From assembly GCF_014205765.1 (NCBI RefSeq), contig NZ_JACIIZ010000015.1:124001-188000 (forward strand): a stretch of DNA of 64,000 nt. Direction: 5' to 3'. The position numbers and the translations under genes were made by a program. The notes beneath the pieces are model-generated. The model was not told the DNA's origin, did no database searches, and saw only the letters and a program-made list of their open reading frames with translations. Origin of the DNA: Nitrospirillum iridis (GTDB lineage: Bacteria > Pseudomonadota > Alphaproteobacteria > Azospirillales > Azospirillaceae). Of the stretch, positions 52,062 through 61,632 are shown piece by piece (the first letter of the stretch is position 1; the number at the start of each line of letters is the position of its first letter).

Positions 52062-52495
52062 TTTGAACGGGGCTCCGGCGGCGGCGTGATCCCTGATCCA
52101 GGTCGCCAGCGTCTCGTCGAGCGGTCTGAAGCAAATCACCGTCGGCGTCCTTCGGCGCCCCACCACCAAACGGCGCGGCCCCGACCCCTGCATCACGGCC
52201 GTCGCGACCGTCAGGGAGGTGGCCGTTTGGTGTGATCGTGGTATCGCGCGCAAAGAAAGCGGTCCGGCGAGAGTCTGGACAGCGTCAATTAAACGATAGA
52301 TTTAAAATGTGCGATGATGTGACAACCTATGTATAGGTCAATTTTCCTAAATAAAGCAAAGCCAGCACCATAATATATGTTTTATGCGATATTCACACGC
52401 ATGAACCGAAACTGAAACGCAGACCACCCATAAGTCCCCTCGACGGCGCATCCGCCAACGACGCCGACATCGATGATGAAGGAGTGCGGGGATTG
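52062..52495. other. intergenic region with AT-rich part and palindrome
   Basis: No gene. From about 52260 to 52400 the DNA is AT-rich compared with the window. It contains ACCTAT-GT-ATAGGT (52325-52338), a near-palindrome that could be the operator of the TonB receptor gene. A GAAGGAG site (52478-52484) is upstream of the ATG at 52496. I looked for Fur and Pho boxes and did not find a convincing one. Confidence 0.5.
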
Positions 52496-55258
52496 ATGGA
52501 TTTTCATGGGGCCAAAAGGCGGTGTCGCCAGGCGCTTTACCTGACGGCCAGCCTGTCGGCGGTGCTGACGGCGACGGGCGGCAGGGCGGCCGATGCGGCG
52601 GACCAGACACCGGATGAGGTGCTCATCACGGGGGCGCGGGTCAGCGGACCGCAGCAAGCCCTGGATGAGAAGCGCAACAGCACCGCCGTCACCAGCGTGA
52701 TGTCCGCCGACGAGATCGCCCAACATCCCGGCGGCAACATCGTCGACATCATCACCCGCCTGCCGGGTCTGTCCGGGTTCAGCGACATGGGGCTGGGGCA
52801 GGCGGCGACGGGGGAGCAGGAGTATGTCTCCATCCGGGGCATCGACTCCTCCTACAACGCCTACACCCTCAACGGTGTGCGGGTCCCGGCGGCGGATCCC
52901 AACAGCCGCGCCCTGTCGCTGAAGATGGTCGCGCCCTACGGCATCCAGGCCGTGACGGTCAACAAGACGCCGACCGTGGACATGGATGGCGACAGCGTCG
53001 GCGGCACCATCGACATCCGCACGCCGACCGCGTTCGATTTCCCGGGCGCCATGACCCGGGTGACGATGGAAGGCAGCGACTCCGACCTCGCCAACAAGAC
53101 CGGCGCCAACTCCCTGGGTGGCGGCGGCCAGATCGAAACGGCCCAGCGCCTCACCAGCGACATCGGCCTCTACGTCACCGGCTATTACACCCGCAAGAAC
53201 ACCGCCGGCGAGACGGTGGAGGCCACGGGGTATGCCCCCACGCTGGCTTCGGAAGCGACCCAGAGCGACTTCAGCAAAGTCCACGGCCTGTCGGCGGCGG
53301 GCGTCCGATACGATTATTACGAGGATCAGTTGACCCGCTACGGCGGTAATTTCTCCCTGGATAAGCGGGACCAGGACCAGCGCTATTACATCCAGGGCTC
53401 CTACTCCAAGTACCAGGTGCGGGGCACCGATACCCAGCACAGCATCAATGGCGGCCAAGTCTGCTATTATTGCAACGGCACCAGCTTCAGCGAGCAGGGG
53501 ATCCTGCCGGGTACCTATTTCCAGCTTCGCGACCAGAACGAGGAATTGCTGACCACCAAGATCGGCGGCCAGAACACCTGGGACCGCCTGACCGCGGACT
53601 ATGATTTCTCCTACGGGTACAGCCGGATCGAACGTCCCGATTATGTCGAGGGCAGCGCCTATGGCGCGGTCGACACGACGGGCACCACGTCCTTCGATCT
53701 CAGCAACCCGGCGGCCACCAAGGTCACCTACGGCAGTGCCGCCGACAAAGCCTATGCGCTGAGCCAGACGTCCGATCGGCTATGGAAATTCCAGGGCTCG
53801 GACAGCGCCCAGGAAAACGCCATGTACACCGGCAAGGTGAACCTGAGCTACAGCGTGCGGGAGGGCTGGCTGGACACCATCCGGGCGGGCGCGGACGTCA
53901 GCCGATCGGACCGCTATCAGTACCAACACCAGTTCTTCGGCAACAATGGCGACAACTTCGTCATCCTGGATTCAAGCGGCGCCGTGCGTCCTTACAACAA
54001 CCCGGCGGGCCCGACCGTGCAGGCCTTGTCGGGGCGGGACCTGTCATCGTTCCTGAATGGCACCTACGCCGGCGTTTTCCGCGTCCTGGACCGGTCCACC
54101 TATGAGAACGGCGCCCTGCCGTACAAGTACACCAGCCAGTATGGCATCGACCCGACGACGGGCAAGGTCACGGGCAATCCGGGCGCCTACACCTACAACG
54201 ACTACATCCGCAACACGGTCTATGGCACCGAGGACATCTACGCCTCTTATGTCGAGGCCAACTTCCAATACCGCGACCTGCGGGCCACGGTGGGGATGCG
54301 GTATGAAGACACTGATTTCGCCAGCCGGCAGTGGGCCGTCGATGGCGACGGCGGCGCCTGGCAAACCAGCTCCAACCACTATGGCGAGGTGCTGCCCAGC
54401 CTGATCCTGACCTATCGCCCTGATCAGGCCTTCGTCTACCGCGCCGCCGTGCGCCAGTCCTTCTCCCGCCCGGCGTTCGGCCTGGTCGCCAGCCCGGTGA
54501 CCATTTCGCGGAGCGATATCACGGGGGCGATCAACGGCATCAGCGCCGGCAACCCCAACCTGAAGCCGGCGGAAGCGACCAACTACGACCTGTCGGCGGA
54601 ATATTACGGCCCCGATCAGATGGTGGTCGAGGCCAACGCCTATTACAAATCGATCCGCAACTTCATCTATGCCGCCAGTTCGTCCGGCGCCGCCCCCAGC
54701 GCCAACACCGCCACCGCCAACAACGGCGCCATCGTGGTCAGCCAGTATGAGAACGGCGGCAACGCCGACCTGATGGGCCTGGAACTGAACGCGCGCCGCA
54801 AGCTGACCGAATTGCCAGGCCTGTGGAGCGGGTTCGGACTGGGCGGTTCGGTGACCGTCCAGCACAGCGCCGCCGACAGCAAGCGGGCCGACCATTACGG
54901 CCGGGACACCTGGCTGCCACGCGCGCCGGAGCTGATGTACAACGTCGACCTGTTCTATGAAAAGGACGGCCTGAAGGCCGACCTGTCCTACCAGTACACG
55001 GGCCTGCAGCTGGTCGGCCTGACCAGCAACAACCTCGACACCTATCTCCAGCCCATCAAGAGCCTGGATTTCAGTGTCAGCTACCCCTTCGCCGGGGTGA
55101 CGGTGACGCTGGCGGCCAAGAACCTGACGGACAACGTCCAGTTCTACAAGACCCTGGGAAAAACCACGCAGTACCTGGGAACCCAGGATGGCGGCGGCAA
55201 CGGATCCTACGTGGAAACCGGCCGCTTCGTCACCCTGACGGCCTCCTACACCTTCTAG
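52496..55258 (+). CDS. TonB-dependent outer-membrane receptor
   Basis: 920-aa receptor. Signal peptide (residues ~5-35), plug domain with DEVLITGARVSGPQQALDEK, YVSIRGIDSSYNAYTLNGVR and VDMDGDSVGGTIDIRTP, then a 22-strand barrel ending in an aromatic (ASYTF). These plug motifs are of the TIGR01782 TonB-Xanth-Caulo class, which often takes up oligosaccharides and other organic substrates rather than siderophores. No SusD partner. The ATG at 52496 follows AAGGAG by 11 nt. The GDPD gene is 106 bp downstream, so the substrate may be a phosphodiester (inference). Confidence 0.93.
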   Translation: MDFHGAKRRCRQALYLTASLSAVLTATGGRAADAADQTPDEVLITGARVSGPQQALDEKRNSTAVTSVMSADEIAQHPGGNIVDIITRLPGLSGFSDMGLGQAATGEQEYVSIRGIDSSYNAYTLNGVRVPAADPNSRALSLKMVAPYGIQAVTVNKTPTVDMDGDSVGGTIDIRTPTAFDFPGAMTRVTMEGSDSDLANKTGANSLGGGGQIETAQRLTSDIGLYVTGYYTRKNTAGETVEATGYAPTLASEATQSDFSKVHGLSAAGVRYDYYEDQLTRYGGNFSLDKRDQDQRYYIQGSYSKYQVRGTDTQHSINGGQVCYYCNGTSFSEQGILPGTYFQLRDQNEELLTTKIGGQNTWDRLTADYDFSYGYSRIERPDYVEGSAYGAVDTTGTTSFDLSNPAATKVTYGSAADKAYALSQTSDRLWKFQGSDSAQENAMYTGKVNLSYSVREGWLDTIRAGADVSRSDRYQYQHQFFGNNGDNFVILDSSGAVRPYNNPAGPTVQALSGRDLSSFLNGTYAGVFRVLDRSTYENGALPYKYTSQYGIDPTTGKVTGNPGAYTYNDYIRNTVYGTEDIYASYVEANFQYRDLRATVGMRYEDTDFASRQWAVDGDGGAWQTSSNHYGEVLPSLILTYRPDQAFVYRAAVRQSFSRPAFGLVASPVTISRSDITGAINGISAGNPNLKPAEATNYDLSAEYYGPDQMVVEANAYYKSIRNFIYAASSSGAAPSANTATANNGAIVVSQYENGGNADLMGLELNARRKLTELPGLWSGFGLGGSVTVQHSAADSKRADHYGRDTWLPRAPELMYNVDLFYEKDGLKADLSYQYTGLQLVGLTSNNLDTYLQPIKSLDFSVSYPFAGVTVTLAAKNLTDNVQFYKTLGKTTQYLGTQDGGGNGSYVETGRFVTLTASYTF

Positions 55259-55364
55259 TGTGATCGGCCTGGGAAGAAGCCTGCGGCGGCGGCGGGATCT
55301 GCCCGGCGCCGCCGTTGCCCATGGCCGCCGATCCCGTCATTGCGCATGACCGAAGAGAGACGAC

Positions 55365-56504
55365 ATGACCATACTAAGCCGCCGCGCCTGCGTCCTGGGT
55401 TCGCTGGGACTGGGCCTCGGCGCCACCTTGCCCGCCCCGGTGTCGGCCCTGACGCGGTCGCAGGGGACGCGCCCGCCGGCTAGAATCGAGGTGCTCGCCC
55501 ATCGTGGCGCCTGCGCCTTGCGGCCGGAGCACACGCTGGCCTCCTACGCCAAGGCGATCGCCGATGGCGCGGATTTCATCGAACCCGACCTGCAACCCAG
55601 CAAGGACGGCGTGCTGATGGCCCTGCATGAAAATGAACTGAGCCGGACGACCGATGTGGCGGCCCATCCGGAGTTCGCGTCGCGTCGTCGGACGGTGACC
55701 GTCGGTGGCCATACACTCGATGGCTGGTTCATCGTCGATTTCACCTACGCGGAACTGAAGACGCTGCGGCTGAAGGAACGCATTCCCGACATCCGCCCCG
55801 ACAACACCCGCTATGACGGGGAGTTCCAGATGGTGAGCCTGGATGAGCTCATCGATTTCGTCGCCGCCGAGGCCGCGACGCGGGGCCGGCCGATCGGCTT
55901 GGTTCCCGAATTGAAGACACCGTATCTGTTCACCTCGCTGGGCCTGACGGTGGAGGAGGCCTTCCTGGAGACCTTGGCGCGGCATAGCTATGTTTCCCAG
56001 GCGCCAATGATCGTGCAGTGTTTCGAGGCGCCAACGCTGCGCCGCTTGCGGGCGCGGATGGGGCGGCGTGACGGACTTCGGTTCATGCAGCTGGTCGGCG
56101 AAGAACGGGAACGGCCGTTCGACGTGGTCCTGGGCGGTGGCACGCAGACCTATGGCGACATGCTGACCGACGCGGGCCTGCGGGACATGGCGACCTACGC
56201 GGACATCCTGTCTCCGGACATCCGCGCCCTGATTCCGCTGGGTGAGGATGGCCGCCTGGGGCGGCCCAGTCCGCTGATCGCCCGGGCGAAGGCCGCCGGG
56301 CTTCAGGTTTTCGCGTGGGAATTCGCGCCGGAGAACCGGTTCATGGCGGCGGATTTCCGCGATGGCCGTGGCGACAACGCCCGCAACGTCGACGGATCGG
56401 TGGCCGAAATCCACCACTATCTGGCGGCCGGGCTGGACGGCTTCTTCACTGACGATCCGGGCGTCGGCCGCCGGGCCGTGGACACCTTCCGCCGCCGCCC
56501 CTGA
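55365..56504 (+). CDS. glpQ: periplasmic glycerophosphodiester phosphodiesterase
   Basis: 379-aa enzyme that hydrolyses glycerophosphodiesters to glycerol-3-phosphate. A twin-arginine-type signal (SRRACVLGSLGLGLGATLPA) is followed by the GDPD core: EVLAHRGACALRPEHTLASY (catalytic His), DFIEPDLQPSKDGVLMALHE (Glu/Asp metal ligands and second His), and later VFAWEFAPENRF. AGAGAG precedes the ATG. Same strand and close to the TonB receptor, so likely one transport-and-cleavage unit. Length is typical of GlpQ. Confidence 0.93.
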   Translation: MTILSRRACVLGSLGLGLGATLPAPVSALTRSQGTRPPARIEVLAHRGACALRPEHTLASYAKAIADGADFIEPDLQPSKDGVLMALHENELSRTTDVAAHPEFASRRRTVTVGGHTLDGWFIVDFTYAELKTLRLKERIPDIRPDNTRYDGEFQMVSLDELIDFVAAEAATRGRPIGLVPELKTPYLFTSLGLTVEEAFLETLARHSYVSQAPMIVQCFEAPTLRRLRARMGRRDGLRFMQLVGEERERPFDVVLGGGTQTYGDMLTDAGLRDMATYADILSPDIRALIPLGEDGRLGRPSPLIARAKAAGLQVFAWEFAPENRFMAADFRDGRGDNARNVDGSVAEIHHYLAAGLDGFFTDDPGVGRRAVDTFRRRP

Positions 56505-56577
56505 GAAGAAGGGGGGAGTGAGAAGAAGGGGGAGGCGGCCCGGCCTCCCCCTTGGTTCGGTCAGTCCCTACCGGGGA

Positions 56578-57942
<1,365 letters not shown>

Positions 57943-57991
57943 TCAACTCGCCAGGATGGCACGCACCGCCGGGATGGGGTAATCAACCGGC

Positions 57992-58735
57992 ATGGCGCAG
58001 GAAATCAGCGATCAGGCACCCCAGGCGGCGCCGCTCATGGGCATCAGCCAGATGGTCACCATCGGCACGGTGGCGCTTGTCGTCATCGTCCTGATGCTGG
58101 TGGTGATGTGGGCGCTCAGGCCCAAGACGCGCACCCTGTCGCGCCGCCGCTACAACGCCGAAGCCTACCGCCGCAAGCTGGCGTTGGACGACGCGGGCTA
58201 CTCGGTCGTGCACGGCCTCCACATCCGCGACAAAAAGGGTAAGCCGCTGCGGGTCGACCATTTGATCCGCCTGCCGGCCAGCGTGCTGATGGTGTTGAGC
58301 TCACCGCCCGACATGGGCGGCCGCATCAGCGCCCAGACCAAGGCCGGGCAGTGGCGCTACCTGGCCGCCAACGGCAAGGTCGGGTTCTTCGTCAACCCGG
58401 TGATCCAGGTGCAGCCGCTGATCCACATCATGAAGGCGCGCTTTCCCATGGTGCGGCTGCGCGTGCTGGTGGTGTTCCCGGACGGCACGGATTTCACCAG
58501 CGGCGTGCCCCGCACCGCCTGCCTGGCCAATGACTTCCTGGCCACGCTGAAAGCCATGGCGCGGGAGGATGGGACGGAGAGCGAGGCCATGGCCGAGGCC
58601 TGGGAACCCCTGGCCAAGGCGCTCGGCCGGTCCGGCGGCAACGCCTCCGCCCCGGAGCGGGAGGAAGCGGCGGCGCGGACCACGGCGAAAGCGGCCAAGC
58701 GGCCTGGAAAAGTGACGCGGCGCGGCCTACCTTGA
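57992..58735 (+). CDS. membrane-anchored NERD-like domain protein (catalytic residues degenerate)
   Basis: 247 aa. A single N-terminal membrane helix ([20 protein letters not shown], residues ~22-41) is followed by a NERD-like (nuclease-related) domain: [20 protein letters not shown], the IDH-like [15 protein letters not shown], then [16 protein letters not shown]. In NERD proteins the Asp of IDH and the Glu-x-Lys of the next strand are catalytic; here the second part reads LMVLSSPP, so nuclease activity is doubtful. The C-terminal tail is basic and Ala-rich. It ends 4 nt before uvrB and is probably co-transcribed with it. Family assignment is moderate. Confidence 0.65.
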   Translation: MAQEISDQAPQAAPLMGISQMVTIGTVALVVIVLMLVVMWALRPKTRTLSRRRYNAEAYRRKLALDDAGYSVVHGLHIRDKKGKPLRVDHLIRLPASVLMVLSSPPDMGGRISAQTKAGQWRYLAANGKVGFFVNPVIQVQPLIHIMKARFPMVRLRVLVVFPDGTDFTSGVPRTACLANDFLATLKAMAREDGTESEAMAEAWEPLAKALGRSGGNASAPEREEAAARTTAKAAKRPGKVTRRGLP

Positions 58736-58739
58736 GGCC

Positions 58740-60962
58740 ATGCCCAACGATGCACACACCATGGAACCAAACCTGCCGTTGCCGATGACCATGCCCCGGG
58801 GCCACGCCCTGCCGGCACCCACGGACGGCGTCCCCTTGCGCATCCAGTCGGAGTTCGCACCGGCCGGCGACCAGCCCCAGGCCATCGAGGAATTGACCGC
58901 GGGCCTAGTGGCGGGCGAGCGTGATCAGGTGCTGCTGGGGGTCACCGGGTCGGGCAAGACCTTCACCATGGCGCACGTCATCGAACGGCTGCAGCGCCCC
59001 ACCCTGATCCTGGCGCCCAACAAGACGCTGGCGGCCCAGCTGTATGGCGAGATGAAGAGCTTCTTCCCCGATAACGCGGTGGAGTACTTCGTCAGCTATT
59101 ACGACTATTACCAGCCCGAGGCCTACGTCCCCCGCACCGACACCTACATCGAGAAGGAAAGCTCGATCAACGAGCAGATCGACCGCATGCGCCACGCCGC
59201 CACGCGGTCGCTGCTGGAACGGCGCGACTGCATCATCGTGGCGTCGGTGTCGTGCATCTACGGTATCGGCTCGGTCGAGACCTATTCGGAAATGACCTTG
59301 CCGGTGAAGGTGGGGCATCTGCTCAACCGCACCCATTTCCTGCAGCGGCTGGTGGAGTTGCAGTACAAGCGCAACGATTTGGGCTTCGGTCGCGGCTCCT
59401 TCCGCGTGCGCGGCGACACCATCGAACTGTTCCCGGCGCATATGGAGGACAGGGCCTGGCGCTTCTCCCTGTTCGGGGATGAGCTGGAGGCCATCCAGGA
59501 GATCGACCCCCTGACGGGCGAGAAGATCGCGAGCCTGAAAGAGGTGCGCATCTACGCCAACAGCCACTACGTCACGCCCAAACCCACGCTGTTGCAGGCG
59601 GTGGACCAGATGAAGCGCGACCTGAAGCTGCGGCTGGAGGAGTTCAACGCCCAGGGCAAGCTGCTGGAGGCCCAGCGGTTGGAACAGCGCACCACCTTCG
59701 ATATCGAGATGATGGTGGCCACCGGTTCCTGTGCCGGGATCGAGAACTATTCCCGCTATCTGTCCGGCCGCGCGCCGGGCGAGCCGCCGCCCACCCTGTT
59801 CGAATACCTGCCGGATGACGCCCTGCTGATCGTGGATGAAAGCCACGTCATGGTGCCCCAGGTGGGTGGCATGTATAAGGGCGACTACATGCGCAAGTCG
59901 ACCCTGTCGGACTACGGTTTCCGCCTGCCGGTCTGCCTCGACAACCGCCCGCTGAAGTTCGAGGAGTGGGACGCGATGCGGCCCCAGTCCGTCTTCGTCT
60001 CCGCCACCCCCGGCCCGTGGGAGCTGGAGCGGACGGGCGGCGTCTTCACCGAGCAGGTAGTGCGCCCTACCGGCCTGATCGACCCGGAAGTGATCATCCG
60101 TCCCACCGAGACCCAGGTGGACGACGTGATGGCGGAGTGCCGGAACTGCATCGCCAAGGGCCAGCGCGTCCTGGTCACCACCCTGACCAAGAAGATGGCG
60201 GAGGCGCTGACCGACTATATGCACGAGGCCGGGATCAAGGTCCGCTACATCCATTCCGACGTCGAAACGTTGGAGCGTATTGAGATCATCCGCGACCTGC
60301 GCCTGGGCGCCTTCGATGTGCTGATCGGCATCAACCTGCTGCGGGAAGGTTTGGACATCCCGGAATGCGGGCTGGTCGCCATCCTGGACGCGGACAAGGA
60401 AGGCTATCTGCGCTCGCGCACCTCGCTGATCCAGACCATCGGCCGCGCCGCCCGCAATGTCGAGGGCCGGGCCATCATGTATGCCGACCGCATCACCGCC
60501 AGCATGGCGGCGGCGCTGGATGAGACCGGCCGGCGCCGGGAAAAGCAGAAGGCCTACAACCTGGAACACGGCATCACGCCGGAATCGATCAAGCGGCAGA
60601 TCGCCGATGTGATGAGTTCGGTCTACGAACGCGGCGACCGGGTGAACGTCGATGCCGGATTGGCGGATGAGGCGGGCCTGGTTGGCCACAACCTCAAGGC
60701 CGTCATCGCCGACCTGGAAAAGAAGATGCGCGCCGCCGCCGCCGACCTGGAGTTCGAGGAGGCCGGCCGCCTCCGCGACGAGATCCGCCGGCTGGAAGCC
60801 ATAGACCTGGGCCTGGATCCGGGCGCCACCCCGCTGCGCGCCAGCGCCATCGGGGAAAAGGGGCGCGCCAGCGCGGTGGCGGAGAAGTCCAATATCAAGG
60901 CGCCCATCCCCGCCGGCCGTCCGGCGGGCAAGCCGGGTGGGCGCCGCCGTCGCGGACCCTGA
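58740..60962 (+). CDS. uvrB: UvrABC system protein B (excinuclease)
   Basis: 740-aa helicase-like damage-verification subunit. Walker A GVTGSGKT (67-74), the beta-hairpin [25 protein letters not shown] (Walker B), helicase motifs [16 protein letters not shown] and [40 protein letters not shown], and a C-terminal UVR domain (about 688-723, [20 protein letters not shown]). An N-terminal ~30-residue extension and a Gly/Arg/Pro-rich tail are accessory. The start is 4 nt after the NERD-like gene; ATGs at 58761 and 58785 are alternatives. Confidence 0.97.
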   Translation: MPNDAHTMEPNLPLPMTMPRGHALPAPTDGVPLRIQSEFAPAGDQPQAIEELTAGLVAGERDQVLLGVTGSGKTFTMAHVIERLQRPTLILAPNKTLAAQLYGEMKSFFPDNAVEYFVSYYDYYQPEAYVPRTDTYIEKESSINEQIDRMRHAATRSLLERRDCIIVASVSCIYGIGSVETYSEMTLPVKVGHLLNRTHFLQRLVELQYKRNDLGFGRGSFRVRGDTIELFPAHMEDRAWRFSLFGDELEAIQEIDPLTGEKIASLKEVRIYANSHYVTPKPTLLQAVDQMKRDLKLRLEEFNAQGKLLEAQRLEQRTTFDIEMMVATGSCAGIENYSRYLSGRAPGEPPPTLFEYLPDDALLIVDESHVMVPQVGGMYKGDYMRKSTLSDYGFRLPVCLDNRPLKFEEWDAMRPQSVFVSATPGPWELERTGGVFTEQVVRPTGLIDPEVIIRPTETQVDDVMAECRNCIAKGQRVLVTTLTKKMAEALTDYMHEAGIKVRYIHSDVETLERIEIIRDLRLGAFDVLIGINLLREGLDIPECGLVAILDADKEGYLRSRTSLIQTIGRAARNVEGRAIMYADRITASMAAALDETGRRREKQKAYNLEHGITPESIKRQIADVMSSVYERGDRVNVDAGLADEAGLVGHNLKAVIADLEKKMRAAAADLEFEEAGRLRDEIRRLEAIDLGLDPGATPLRASAIGEKGRASAVAEKSNIKAPIPAGRPAGKPGGRRRRGP

Positions 60963-60967
60963 GTATT

Positions 60968-60979
60968 TTACCCGGGTAA
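60968..60979. promoter_or_regulatory. 12-bp perfect palindrome upstream of DUF2239 gene
   Basis: TTACCCGGGTAA, followed by TAATAT and a TTGACG (60982-60987). It starts 5 bp after the uvrB stop and 60 bp before the DUF2239 start. Its symmetry and position suggest an operator of a dimeric HTH regulator, identity unknown. Confidence 0.5.
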
Positions 60980-61038
60980 TATTGACGCCGAGACTCTCCT
61001 GGGGTTAGGACTGGCATTCCCTATGACTGGAGGATGCG

Positions 61039-61629
61039 ATGGGCCTGGACCCGGACATGCGCTGCACCGCCTTCGCCGGCACCCGTTTCCTGACCACCGG
61101 CACGCTGGTGGAGGCGGCGCTGGCCGCCAAGGCGGCGGTGGATGCCGGCGACGACGCCCTGATCTTCATCTTCAATGAGGCCACCGGCCGCGCGGTGGAC
61201 GCGGATCTGCGCGGCACGGCGGAAGAGGTTCGCGGCCGCTTGGCGCCGGTGTTCCCGGCGGACCTGACGCCCGCCCCCGCCCGCCCCGGCCGGCCCAAGC
61301 TGGGCGTGGTGGCGCGGGAGGTGACCTTGCTGCCCCGCCATTGGGAATGGCTGAACAGCCAGCCGGGTGGTGCGTCGGTCGCCCTGCGCAAGCTGGTGGA
61401 CGCGGCCCGCCACGCCCATGAGGACACCGACCGCGTGCGCCAGGCGCGGGAGGCGGCCTACCGCTTCATGTCCACCATGGCCGGCGACCACCCCGGGTTC
61501 GAGGAGGCCGCCCGTGCCCTGTTCGCTGGCGACCGCGCCGCGTTCGAGGGCCACGGCCGGGACTGGCCCGCCGATGTCCGTGCCCACGCCTTGCGGCTGG
61601 CGGCGCTGGCGTTCCAGGTCCAGGGCTGA
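61039..61629 (+). CDS. DUF2239 family protein
   Basis: 196-aa cytoplasmic protein. The family signature GRPKLGVVAREVTLLPRHWE is followed by WLNSQPGGASVALRKLVDAA, both distinctive for DUF2239. The N-terminal part (TAFAGTRFLTTGTLVEAALA) forms a small alpha/beta domain. Function is unknown; the Arg-rich helical signature looks like a ribbon-helix-helix-type or nucleic-acid-binding part (inference). GGAGG precedes the ATG. The gene is convergent with the next membrane gene, 3 bp between stops. Confidence 0.88.
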   Translation: MGLDPDMRCTAFAGTRFLTTGTLVEAALAAKAAVDAGDDALIFIFNEATGRAVDADLRGTAEEVRGRLAPVFPADLTPAPARPGRPKLGVVAREVTLLPRHWEWLNSQPGGASVALRKLVDAARHAHEDTDRVRQAREAAYRFMSTMAGDHPGFEEAARALFAGDRAAFEGHGRDWPADVRAHALRLAALAFQVQG

Positions 61630-61632
61630 GTT

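Noticed and set aside
52250-52400. Pho box upstream of the TonB receptor
   Set aside because: TGACA/TGTCAC-like fragments occur but without the 11-bp direct-repeat spacing; not convincing.
58700-58740. SOS/LexA box controlling uvrB or uvrC
   Set aside because: No GTTC-N7-GTTC or GAAC-N7-GAAC pair seen upstream of either gene; uvrB probably shares the promoter of the NERD-like gene.
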